A stretch of 38,802 nucleotides of DNA, taken from assembly GCA_014190575.1 (NCBI GenBank), contig BJGQ01000029.1, positions 1-38,802 on the forward strand, given 5' to 3'. Shown here one piece after another: positions 7,957 through 16,569 of the stretch. Source of the stretch: Bacteroidota bacterium. Lineage in GTDB: Bacteria > Bacteroidota > Bacteroidia > Chitinophagales > UBA10324. The position numbers and the translations under genes are program-made. Positions within the stretch are counted from its first letter, which is position 1. Each line of letters begins with the position of its first letter. The notes beneath the pieces are model-generated. The model saw only the letters and a list, made by a program, of their open reading frames with translations. It did not search any database and was not told the origin of the DNA.

Positions 7957-9060
7957 CTACATTTTTTTATCCTTGTAATAAAAGTTATAGGAATTAAAAC
8001 CGGTTTTTACTTGAAGCACATCAAAGTCTAAGCGTATATTGTCATAGGATTGTGAAGGCAATTCAATCATTTTTCCGAAAGTATAAAAACGAATTTCGTT
8101 TGATTGGGTAAAATAGTAAAGTGAACTTTGGCTTAACTCCAATTTCACAGGAATAAAATTTTCGAGCCTGGTGATTTGTCCTTGATAAAAAAGTGAAATA
8201 CCACCTGTGCCGTTTTCGAATACTAACATGTTATCTTTTATGCGAATGAATTGCGGATTCAACACACTGGTTTCAATAATTTTTCCATCATAAAATATTT
8301 TTAATTCTCCTGATCCATCAATGTATGCAGCCATATCATTTCCAACTAATACCGAAGCCATTTTTTTCATGCCGGTTCCAACAGGCACAGCACCCAAATC
8401 AAAAGTTTCACCTTTGTAAAAAACTTTTAAATCATTGTAATAATCACGATAAACAACAATGTTTTTCCCGGCATTAATCATTTGTGGCGCCTGACTTTCT
8501 TGTTCCATAATATCACCATCATAAAAAATATTGAATTGGTCATATTGTGTAACCCAGGCAAAAATATTGCTGCCGGCAGCGCTCAGCGTAACTGGATTTC
8601 CCAAACTGTTTTCTTCGAGCCGAATAATTTTTCCTTTCCAATATAAATTGTAAACATATTGTCGGTCGTCAAAATAGCCAACCACACTATCGCCATAAGC
8701 AAAGCTGGTGTTATAGTCAGCAAGCTTGGTAATTTTTCCATTATCAAAAACACAAAGGGTTGCTTGGTTTTTAAAAACAACCAAATTGTTGGTTGCATAG
8801 AAATCTGTGGTATAGCCCTCGTTAATCTGTTGTGGTTTGCCGTTGTAATAAATTTTGAAGTTCTTTACATTATCAATGAACGGAACACAATTTCCTCCAA
8901 TCAGAAAATATTTTGGCTGTAAATAATCAGCTTGCTGAATATTAAAATTATCGAACACAAAAAATCGTCCGTCCTGATTTACATAAGCAGAAAGCGGTTG
9001 CGCGTTTCCGGAAATAAAAAATAACAACAGTAAAATAACAGGCAGAAACAATTTTTTCAT
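7957..9060 (-). CDS. secreted protein with repeated beta-strand units
   Basis: A 367-residue protein, not recognised. The first 20 residues are a clear signal peptide ending near GNAQ, which supports the ATG at 9060 rather than the one six codons upstream. The rest is made of irregular 45-55 residue units that each carry a strand of the form (I/L)FYDGKI or FYKGET followed by an aromatic-rich strand, suggesting a beta-propeller or stacked-sheet fold. It has no T9SS tail and no cysteine pattern. Some units mirror the tail style of Bacteroidota hypothetical secreted proteins. It diverges from the gene at 9173. A role in the periplasm or at the surface is inferred from the signal peptide only. 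Confidence 0.7.
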   Translation of the reverse strand: MKKLFLPVILLLLFFISGNAQPLSAYVNQDGRFFVFDNFNIQQADYLQPKYFLIGGNCVPFIDNVKNFKIYYNGKPQQINEGYTTDFYATNNLVVFKNQATLCVFDNGKITKLADYNTSFAYGDSVVGYFDDRQYVYNLYWKGKIIRLEENSLGNPVTLSAAGSNIFAWVTQYDQFNIFYDGDIMEQESQAPQMINAGKNIVVYRDYYNDLKVFYKGETFDLGAVPVGTGMKKMASVLVGNDMAAYIDGSGELKIFYDGKIIETSVLNPQFIRIKDNMLVFENGTGGISLFYQGQITRLENFIPVKLELSQSSLYYFTQSNEIRFYTFGKMIELPSQSYDNIRLDFDVLQVKTGFNSYNFYYKDKKM

Positions 9061-9172
9061 CGCAGTAAAACTAAGCATTGAGCTTATTAATTTCAGAACG
9101 ATAAACTCAAAGAAACATTTTTGAGCTAAAGGATGATGAAATGTTTTTATGTTCGCTGTCAGAAGAAACTAA

Positions 9173-9964
9173 ATGATTAAACAATTTTTTTTCGGCACAA
9201 CCGATTCTCCGATATACATGTTTCATCATGCACTTGGTGCATTGCTTATTATAATTTTAACTTGTTTTCTAATTGCCATTCTTATCAATTGGATTTCCGA
9301 AAGAAAAAAAACACAAGTAAAAGTTTCTCCAGATAAAATAATTACTGCTATACCAGTTGAAGTTGTTAAAGAAAAAATCGAGGAACAAAAACCAATTGAA
9401 AAACCAGTTGAATTAAAACCTGAGCTAAAAGCAGAAGAAAATAGTCCTTCAATAGAAATAAATTCTTTAATCACAGTTGTTCAGGAAATAAAACAAACAG
9501 CACCAGAGCAGGAATTTGAAATTACTGTTTATGAAGAAGCAGTTTGCAATCTGCGCGAGCATTTATTTCTATTAACTGAAATTTTATTAAATAAAAAATT
9601 AACAGAGCTTGATTGGGACAAACGAATTCCGGAAGCCGCATCACTTGATTACCGAAGTTACCATCGCCTGCTGTTTTTATTAATTAATCTGAATCCTGGT
9701 ATTGAACAAACCACTTCGCGATTCAAATTGGTTTTAGAAACCACAAATGAAGTGGCCATCAATCATCAGATTTATTTTCGAAACTGGATGATGCCACATG
9801 AAATGATTTCAGCTTTTAAAACCGGAAACGATTTCTCCTCAAACAAAAAAGAAATAGCACTCGCAGTAAAAATTGCCCAACAAAAAACCTGGAAGCTGCA
9901 AGCATCATCATCAGAACAAGGCACCATGATTAATTTATTAATGAAGCTTTCGATTCCGAAATAA
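9173..9964 (+). CDS. membrane-anchored hypothetical protein
   Basis: A 263-residue protein, not recognised. Residues about 20-42 form one strong membrane helix, followed by a basic stop-transfer patch (SERKKTQ). Residues 50-95 are a Lys/Glu/Pro-rich linker (EKPIEKPVELKPELKAE type), as in energy-coupling or spacer segments. Residues about 115-263 form a mixed alpha/beta cytoplasmic or periplasmic domain without a known motif. It starts a plus-strand run with the MFS transporter (31-base gap) and the MORN/TonB-C protein, so a shared transcript is likely. The TonB-like layout of helix plus Pro-rich linker is suggestive, but the C-terminal domain is not TonB-C. Confidence 0.65.
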   Translation: MIKQFFFGTTDSPIYMFHHALGALLIIILTCFLIAILINWISERKKTQVKVSPDKIITAIPVEVVKEKIEEQKPIEKPVELKPELKAEENSPSIEINSLITVVQEIKQTAPEQEFEITVYEEAVCNLREHLFLLTEILLNKKLTELDWDKRIPEAASLDYRSYHRLLFLLINLNPGIEQTTSRFKLVLETTNEVAINHQIYFRNWMMPHEMISAFKTGNDFSSNKKEIALAVKIAQQKTWKLQASSSEQGTMINLLMKLSIPK

Positions 9965-9995
9965 TTATTATCAATATGAATTACCTATTGAACCA

Positions 9996-11213
9996 ATGAA
10001 CCACGAAACCAATCATAAAATTCTGAACATCGCTGTCATTGTTGCGGCGCTAGGCTACTTCGTTGATATTTATGATTTGATTTTATACCTGTTGGTTCGT
10101 GTTCCGAGTTTGCATGCCATAGGAATTCCGGATGCACAGATGAAGGAAGTAAGTATTCAACTGTTCAATTATCAAATGGTAGGCATGTTGCTCGGCGGAA
10201 TTGTGTGGGGAATTCTTGGCGATAAAAAAGGAAGAATGACCGCCTTGTTTCTTACAATACTTATTTACTCACTCGCAAATATTGCAAACGGATTTGTTGA
10301 AACAGTGGAGCAATACAAGTGGCTTCGGTTTATAGCTGGCTTCGGTTTAGCAGGAGAACTCGGGTTAGGAATAACATTAGTAGCCGAATCTATGAGCAAG
10401 GAATCACGCGGCTATGGAACCATGATTGTTGCTGCTATTGGTTTACTGGGTACAGTGCTCGCTTACTTAATTTCAGAATGGGGGTGGCGCGAAACTTACT
10501 GGCTTGGTGGAGCACTTGGTCTCGCCTTACTGGGTTTAAGAATTTACATTCACGAATCAGGCATGTTTCATCAGGTAAAAACACAATCTGTATCGCGCGG
10601 CAATTTTTTAAGTCTGTTCAACAACCGAAAACAATTTACCAAGTACCTGCTTTGCATTTTAGTTGGCTTGCCTGTTTGGTTTGTCATTGGCATTCTTATT
10701 ACTTTTTCCAATGAGTTTGCCGCTTATTTTCATGTTGATGGGGGCATAGTTCCATCTAAAGCAGTGGTGCTGCATTACATTGGTGCAAGTATCGGCAGCA
10801 TTGTTACAGGAGTGCTCGGCCAGGTTTTACACTCCCGGAAAAAATCTTTAAATATTTCCATCCTCTCATTATTGTTATTTACGATTGGGTACTTTTTTTG
10901 CTTTAACGCAAGCTCAACAATTTTTTACACTGTAATTTTTCTCATGGGAATTTCACAAGGATACTGGGGAGTGTTCGTCACTGTTGCTTCCGAACAATTC
11001 GGCACTAACATTCGCAGCACCATCACCACCACTGTTCCGAACTTTGTTCGCGGTGCAGCTGCAATCATGACCACGCTGTGGCAAAGCATGTCAGTATCTA
11101 TGGGAATCTGGAATGCCGCAATAATTATCGGCGGTGTTGTAATCTTGCTTTCTCTTATTGCTACTTACTTAATGGAAGAAACTTTTGGAAAAGAATTAAA
11201 TTATACTGAATAA
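9996..11213 (+). CDS. MFS transporter
   Basis: A 405-residue major facilitator superfamily protein with about 12 membrane helices. The motif A loop between helices 2 and 3 reads GDKKGR at residues 75-80, and RFIAGFGLAGELGLG (helix 4) is typical of the sugar-phosphate/metabolite:H+ symporter branches. Asp24 and Asp27 in helix 1 (VDIYD) are acidic residues that could take part in proton coupling. The substrate cannot be told from the sequence. It lies 31 bases after the membrane-anchored gene and 23 before the MORN/TonB-C gene, in the middle of a probable three-gene transcript. Start ATG at 9996 fits a short cytoplasmic N-terminus. Confidence 0.88.
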   Translation: MNHETNHKILNIAVIVAALGYFVDIYDLILYLLVRVPSLHAIGIPDAQMKEVSIQLFNYQMVGMLLGGIVWGILGDKKGRMTALFLTILIYSLANIANGFVETVEQYKWLRFIAGFGLAGELGLGITLVAESMSKESRGYGTMIVAAIGLLGTVLAYLISEWGWRETYWLGGALGLALLGLRIYIHESGMFHQVKTQSVSRGNFLSLFNNRKQFTKYLLCILVGLPVWFVIGILITFSNEFAAYFHVDGGIVPSKAVVLHYIGASIGSIVTGVLGQVLHSRKKSLNISILSLLLFTIGYFFCFNASSTIFYTVIFLMGISQGYWGVFVTVASEQFGTNIRSTITTTVPNFVRGAAAIMTTLWQSMSVSMGIWNAAIIIGGVVILLSLIATYLMEETFGKELNYTE

Positions 11214-11236
11214 AAAAATCAATCACAACTTACATC

Positions 11237-12355
11237 ATGAATAAAAAATATTTTTTAGCCATCATCATTTCACTCATTCAATTTACTGCTAAAGCACAAT
11301 ACAAACCTGAAGATCAAGTACGACCTACAATGCTTTCTGAAAGCATTATTTATGAAGACGACGATACAAATAAACTCGGCGTTTTCTCTCGTTATTTTTT
11401 TGATAATGTAACCGAAACCGGAAATTATTTACACGGTAACCGAACCGGCGATTGGTATTTTTTTGATTTGAATGGAGGCATGATGTATCGCGGACATTAT
11501 AAGAATGGTTTAAAAACAGGCAAGTGGGAATATTTTGATAGTAAAGGAATTCTCCGATGCGAAATTTATTTTAAAAGCGGATTGGCTGATAGTACCTGGA
11601 CCGGATATTCTATTTACAAACTTCCCATTTATAAAGCAACATATAAATACGGAGGAATAACCGACACGCTTTTTACTTATCACGAAAATGGTATTCATTA
11701 CACAACCATGATCTATCGTAACGGTTCACCCTATTCAGTAGTCGGTCAGTGGGATGTATATGGCAATCCCGTTGAAAGCGGAAGTTTTAAATTCGGAACC
11801 GGAAACCTTTTACACTACTATCCATATGGCCAATTGTATTCAACTGAACAATACACCGGCGGAAGTTTAAATGGCGATGCCAAGTACCTGAATATTGATG
11901 GAATAAAAAAAGCTTATGGAATCAATGTAGACAATGTAAAAAAAGAAACATGGACCTATCTTAATTACGATGGCACTGAAGTTCCATTTGCTACTTACGG
12001 AAAAACAACAACTCCGTTTGATCTGAATATGAGTTACGACTCCACCAACAAATCAATATTCACACCTGCCGAATATCCCGGTGGTAATAAAATGTACAAA
12101 GATTTTTTATTGAAGAACCTGATCTACCCTGAAGATGCACGCAAAATAAAAATTCAGGGAACCGTTTGGCTCAATTTTGAGGTTGACGAAATCGGCCACA
12201 TTCACGATGTAAAAGTTTATAGCCGCATTGGCGAGGGCTGCGATGAAGAAGCCGAATTCCTTATTAAGAACATGCCCAACTGGCGACCCGCCATGCAAAT
12301 GGGGATTCCTGTTAAGTCAAGAATTTATCTTCCTGTTGAATTTAAACTGGAGTAA
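11237..12355 (+). CDS. MORN-repeat protein with TonB C-terminal domain
   Basis: A 372-residue exported protein. Residues 1-20 are a signal peptide ending in AKAQ. Residues about 55-240 hold MORN-like (YwqK-type) repeats, seen as GNRTGDWYFFDLNG, YKNGLKTGKWEYFDSKG and similar units. Residues about 275-372 form a TonB_C domain: PGGNKMYKDFLLKNLIYPE, then IKIQGTVWLNFEVDEIGHI, then WRPAMQMGIPVKSRIYLPVEF. In Bacteroidota such proteins carry a TonB_C domain without the usual membrane anchor, so they need not drive TonB-dependent receptors. It closes the three-gene run that begins at 9173. Role in the envelope is inferred. Confidence 0.82.
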   Translation: MNKKYFLAIIISLIQFTAKAQYKPEDQVRPTMLSESIIYEDDDTNKLGVFSRYFFDNVTETGNYLHGNRTGDWYFFDLNGGMMYRGHYKNGLKTGKWEYFDSKGILRCEIYFKSGLADSTWTGYSIYKLPIYKATYKYGGITDTLFTYHENGIHYTTMIYRNGSPYSVVGQWDVYGNPVESGSFKFGTGNLLHYYPYGQLYSTEQYTGGSLNGDAKYLNIDGIKKAYGINVDNVKKETWTYLNYDGTEVPFATYGKTTTPFDLNMSYDSTNKSIFTPAEYPGGNKMYKDFLLKNLIYPEDARKIKIQGTVWLNFEVDEIGHIHDVKVYSRIGEGCDEEAEFLIKNMPNWRPAMQMGIPVKSRIYLPVEFKLE

Positions 12356-12476
12356 AAAAAGTATAAAAATTTTTTAACAGATGTTTTCCAAAAAAGGAAA
12401 ATTCTGTCCTGGTACGGTCTACATGCAAGAAGACCACGCACTTTAATTTCACAAAGAAATTTCTAAAATCAATTCA

Positions 12477-12504
12477 TTGCTTTAGCAATTGTATTCTTTC
12501 TTTG
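12477..12504 (+). promoter_or_regulatory. promoter-like pair before uvrA
   Basis: TTG at 12477-12479 and TTTCTTTG at 12497-12504 are 17 bases apart. The -7 box has one mismatch to TAnnTTTG. The predicted leader before the ATG at 12517 would be very short (about 6-8 bases). Confidence 0.4.
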
Positions 12505-12516
12505 CACCCCCGAATT

Positions 12517-15369
12517 ATGAGCGAAGCAATAACCGAAGTTGATTTTGATGTGGAAGCGCTGAATGTTTATGGCGCACGCGTTCATAACCTCAAGAACATT
12601 GACATCAGCATTCCGCGAAATAAATTAGTGGTCATCACGGGCATCAGCGGCAGTGGAAAATCATCACTCGCGTTCGACACCATTTATGCCGAAGGGCAGC
12701 GGCGCTACATGGAAAGTTTTTCGGCTTACGCACGGCAGTTCATTGGAGATATGGAGCGCCCTGATGTAGATAAAATCACCGGGCTGAGTCCTGTAATTTC
12801 CATCGAACAAAAAACAACGAGTAAAAATCCGCGCTCTACTGTTGGTACTGTAACAGAAATTTATGATTTCCTCCGCCTCTTGTTTGCGCGCGCAGCAGAA
12901 GCATTCTCTTATTCGAGCGGTGAAAAAATGCAGCGCTTCAGCGAAGAACAAATTCTCGAACAGGTAAAGAAAAATTTTGCGGAGCAGAAAATAATTGTGC
13001 TCGCTCCGCTGGTGCGCGGAAGAAAAGGTCACTACCGCGAACTGTTCGAACAGGTGCGCAAGCAGGGCTACACAAAAGTGCGCGTAGATGGAAAGTTGCT
13101 CGAACTGAAAGATAAAATGCAGGTGGACCGTTACACCATTCACGACATTGAATTAGTGATTGACCGAATCACAATGGACGATGAATCAGCAGAGCGATTA
13201 AAAAAATCAGTTGAGCTTGCGCTGAAACTCGGAAAAGAATTAATGATGGTGATGGAACACGAAACCGATCGCGTGCATTATTTCTCCCGAGCATTTATGG
13301 ATCCGACTACAGGAATAAGTTACGAAGATCCTTCACCGAACACTTTTTCATTCAACTCTCCTTACGGTGCATGTCAGCAATGCAAAGGTCTCGGATTTAT
13401 TTACCAGGTAAACTGGAAAGAAGTTATTCCCGACGAAACAAAAAGTATAAATGATGGCGCGATAAAACCGATGGGAGAGGTGCGCGAAAATTTTATGTTC
13501 GACCAGTTGCGCGCACTTGCACAGAAATATAAATTCACTTTCTCCACGCCGCTCAATGAAATTCCGAAAGCGGCGCTCAACATTATTCTCTATGGTAGCG
13601 AAGAAGAAAAAGTAGAAGTGAATCTCAACTTCGATGAAGTGCAATCGTGGAATTACAACACCGGATTTGAAGGAGTGGTGAACATGATTAAGCGCCTGTT
13701 CCGCGATACATCTTCTGATACACTGCGCAAGTGGGCAGAAGAATTTATGGAAACAACAATATGCCCCGAGTGTAACGGTGCGCGATTAAAAAAAGAAGCG
13801 CTCTTCTTCAAGATGGATGATAAAAACATTGCGCAATTATCTGCGATGGATATTGCATCGCTGCGCAAATGGATGGAAGGATTGGAAAACCGCATCAGCG
13901 AAAAACAAAAACTGATTGCGCGCGATGTACTGAAAGAAATTCGTGAGCGCCTCAAGTTTTTATTGGATGTCGGATTGGATTATCTCTCGCTCGACCGACC
14001 TGCAAGAAGTATGAGTGGCGGCGAATCGCAGCGCATCCGGCTTGCCACACAAATCGGTTCGCAACTCAGTGGCATCACTTACATTCTCGATGAGCCAAGT
14101 ATTGGTTTGCATCAACGCGATAACGAACGACTCATTACTGCACTCAAACATTTAGCATCGCTTGACAACACAGTAATAGTTGTTGAGCACGATAAAGATA
14201 TTATGCTCGCCGCCGACCACATCATTGATATTGGTCCGCGTGCAGGAGTGCATGGCGGAAAAGTGGTGGCGCAAGGTTCAGTAAAAGAATTTCTGAAACA
14301 CAAATCAGAGACTGCTGATTTTTTAAGCGGAAAGAAAATCATTGCAGCTCCAAAAGAAAGAAGAAAGGGAAACGGAAAATATTTAACACTCTCAGGTGTA
14401 ACGGGCAACAACCTGAAAAATGTAACAGTCAAATTCCCGCTCGGAAAACTGATAGGTGTAACAGGTGTGAGCGGAAGCGGTAAGAGCACGCTCATCAACG
14501 AAACATTGTATCCGATACTCAGCAACTATTCGTATCACTCGCACATGAAGCCGCTGCCATACGCAAAGGTGGAGGGATTGAAAGACATTGATAAAGTAAT
14601 TGAGATTGACCAATCGCCCATCGGAAGAACACCGCGAAGCAATCCCGCAACTTACATTTCAGTGTTCAGTGATATTCGTGATTTGTTCACGATGCTTCCC
14701 GAAGCAAAAATTCGTGGCTACAAACCCGGCAGATTTTCTTTCAATGTAAAAGGCGGCAGATGCGAAGTGTGCGAAGGCGCAGGTATGCGAACCATTGAAA
14801 TGAATTTCCTTCCGGATGTATATGTGAAGTGCGAAAAATGTTTAGGCAAAAGATATAACCGCGAAACGCTTGAAGTTCGCTACAGAGGAAAATCAATCAG
14901 CGATGTTTTGGAAATGACTGTTGATGAAGCCGTGGAATTTTTTGAAAACATGCCGCGCATCCATCGCAAAATAAAAACCATGCAAGATGTTGGTCTCGGT
15001 TATATTCATCTTGGACAACAGGCAACCACATTAAGCGGGGGAGAAGCGCAGCGTGTAAAACTCAGCACCGAACTTTCGAAAAAAGATACAGGTAATACAT
15101 TTTATATTTTAGATGAACCCACAACAGGTTTGCACTTCGAAGATGTGCGTGTGCTGATGGAAGTGTTGAATAAACTCACCGACAAAGGCAATACTGTTTT
15201 AGTGATTGAGCACAACATGGATGTAATAAAACTCGCCGACCATATTATTGATTTAGGTCCCGAAGGCGGACATCGAGGCGGCACAATTGTGTGCGAAGGA
15301 ACTCCCGAACAAGTTGCGAATCATCCCGACAGTTTTACCGGAAAATTTTTGAAGAAGGAATTAGTATAG
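12517..15369 (+). CDS. uvrA: UvrA excinuclease ABC subunit A
   Basis: A 950-residue UvrA, the damage-recognition ATPase of nucleotide excision repair, acting as a dimer with UvrB. It has two ABC ATPase halves. The first Walker A is GISGSGKSS (residues 42-50), the first signature MSGGESQR (from 499), with the first zinc site made of CQQC (from 286) and CPEC (from 416). The second Walker A is GVSGSGKST (650-658), the second zinc site CEVC (749) and CEKC (772), and the second signature LSGGEAQR (from 839), followed by ILDEPTTGLH. All key residues are intact and the length is normal. The ATG at 12517 is chosen over an in-frame TTG at 12502. It is monocistronic and convergent with the glycan operon. 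Codon use looks more GC-rich than in the operon that follows. Confidence 0.98.
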   Translation: MSEAITEVDFDVEALNVYGARVHNLKNIDISIPRNKLVVITGISGSGKSSLAFDTIYAEGQRRYMESFSAYARQFIGDMERPDVDKITGLSPVISIEQKTTSKNPRSTVGTVTEIYDFLRLLFARAAEAFSYSSGEKMQRFSEEQILEQVKKNFAEQKIIVLAPLVRGRKGHYRELFEQVRKQGYTKVRVDGKLLELKDKMQVDRYTIHDIELVIDRITMDDESAERLKKSVELALKLGKELMMVMEHETDRVHYFSRAFMDPTTGISYEDPSPNTFSFNSPYGACQQCKGLGFIYQVNWKEVIPDETKSINDGAIKPMGEVRENFMFDQLRALAQKYKFTFSTPLNEIPKAALNIILYGSEEEKVEVNLNFDEVQSWNYNTGFEGVVNMIKRLFRDTSSDTLRKWAEEFMETTICPECNGARLKKEALFFKMDDKNIAQLSAMDIASLRKWMEGLENRISEKQKLIARDVLKEIRERLKFLLDVGLDYLSLDRPARSMSGGESQRIRLATQIGSQLSGITYILDEPSIGLHQRDNERLITALKHLASLDNTVIVVEHDKDIMLAADHIIDIGPRAGVHGGKVVAQGSVKEFLKHKSETADFLSGKKIIAAPKERRKGNGKYLTLSGVTGNNLKNVTVKFPLGKLIGVTGVSGSGKSTLINETLYPILSNYSYHSHMKPLPYAKVEGLKDIDKVIEIDQSPIGRTPRSNPATYISVFSDIRDLFTMLPEAKIRGYKPGRFSFNVKGGRCEVCEGAGMRTIEMNFLPDVYVKCEKCLGKRYNRETLEVRYRGKSISDVLEMTVDEAVEFFENMPRIHRKIKTMQDVGLGYIHLGQQATTLSGGEAQRVKLSTELSKKDTGNTFYILDEPTTGLHFEDVRVLMEVLNKLTDKGNTVLVIEHNMDVIKLADHIIDLGPEGGHRGGTIVCEGTPEQVANHPDSFTGKFLKKELV

Positions 15370-15420
15370 TAATTTTTTTTGCCGAAAGAGGTTTACAAAA
15401 AATGAATCGTTTATTTATTA

Positions 15421-16569
15421 TTAATAATTTCCAAACACATCAAAATTTCCTTCGGCTGAATCCAATTTTATTTTCAGAAAAGTTGAATCAGAAAATTGAT
15501 TGAGGTAAGTGTCTTTTCTTAATAATTGTAAATATAGTTTAAGGCTTGATTTTTCACTTGCATGAAATGCATCAATCATTTCTTTATCGTTACTCCCGTA
15601 GTTTTCAGGATTAGTGAAATCATAAATCCGAAAACCATTTTCACGAAAAACACGGTTCATAAGTTCATTCAGTTTAAAGAAATAGGGAAAATGTTCGGGG
15701 TATAATTTCATTTCGCTCATCACCATGCTGTTTGCAGGTGGAAGAAAACCTGTAACATTAATTTTATGTTTTTTACAAAACCGCAAAAACAACCTCAGTT
15801 CATTCACCGCACACTTATCAATTGAATTTGTCCATTGTAATTTCCCTTCATCAGTGTTTACATTCTCAATGGCGTTATATATCAGGCATTTTAAAGAATT
15901 AGAATCAGCCAACAATTTTCCATAGTAGCAACTTCCATCTCTCCGAAATCCATGACCGGTATTTCTGGCGCTTATACCAAACCATTCAACCTCAGAATTT
16001 TTTTCCGTCCAAATCTTTTCCCAACTGATTTTTCCATACCACCAATCGTAATAAAAATTTTGCCATGCACTCATTCCACTCCAGTTATTGAACCACGAAT
16101 ACCGATTGTAAACCAAATCGTTCTTTGTTTTTACTGATGAATCGTATCGGGAATTAAACCACCACTGATCCAGACCGAGAATAATTGTTTGCGGTAAATT
16201 TTCTTCGGGTAGCGATTCTAAAAACGCGCGCAATTGTTCCATCCTGTTAAAAACTCCGCCGGTATTATAAAACGGAATGGAGTCTTTAAAAAATGCTGAA
16301 CGGAATTGCAATACTCGTGATGAACCAAGTGCAAGAATCTTCGGCGAACTGTTTTCAACGGCCGCTAACTTGAAATAGTGAGGCAGGTTTGAATAAGCCG
16401 CACCATAAATAAAATTTCGGCGGTCGTTAATTTGCGCTTGTAAAGTTTTATTCAACCAGAAAATTTCTCCGCTTTTATAAAACACCGCAACTGTAAAAAT
16501 TGTAATAGCAGCATACGGAAAAACAAACCGTATAAACCTTGGAATAAACTTTTGGACTTCTCTGTTCAT
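15421..16569 (-). CDS. SGNH-like (DltD/AlgJ-type) partner of MBOAT
   Basis: A 382-residue membrane-anchored protein. One membrane helix spans about residues 13-31. The strand-turn motif LALGSSRVLQF (GSSR at 82-85) resembles block I of SGNH hydrolases with the catalytic Ser, and DAFH at 333-336 resembles the terminal Asp-x-x-His block. This is the layout of DltD, AlgJ/AlgX and similar periplasmic acyl-transfer partners of MBOAT proteins. Its start codon overlaps the MBOAT stop by one base (TGATG), so the two are translationally coupled. It is last in the nine-gene glycan run. Inference: it passes acyl groups onto a surface glycan after MBOAT brings them across the membrane. Confidence 0.75.
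   Translation of the reverse strand: MNREVQKFIPRFIRFVFPYAAITIFTVAVFYKSGEIFWLNKTLQAQINDRRNFIYGAAYSNLPHYFKLAAVENSSPKILALGSSRVLQFRSAFFKDSIPFYNTGGVFNRMEQLRAFLESLPEENLPQTIILGLDQWWFNSRYDSSVKTKNDLVYNRYSWFNNWSGMSAWQNFYYDWWYGKISWEKIWTEKNSEVEWFGISARNTGHGFRRDGSCYYGKLLADSNSLKCLIYNAIENVNTDEGKLQWTNSIDKCAVNELRLFLRFCKKHKINVTGFLPPANSMVMSEMKLYPEHFPYFFKLNELMNRVFRENGFRIYDFTNPENYGSNDKEMIDAFHASEKSSLKLYLQLLRKDTYLNQFSDSTFLKIKLDSAEGNFDVFGNY

Noticed and set aside
12381-12404. Possible hairpin TTTTCC-GGAAAA after the TonB-C gene
   Set aside because: Stem is short and A/T-rich with no T tract; too weak for a terminator call.
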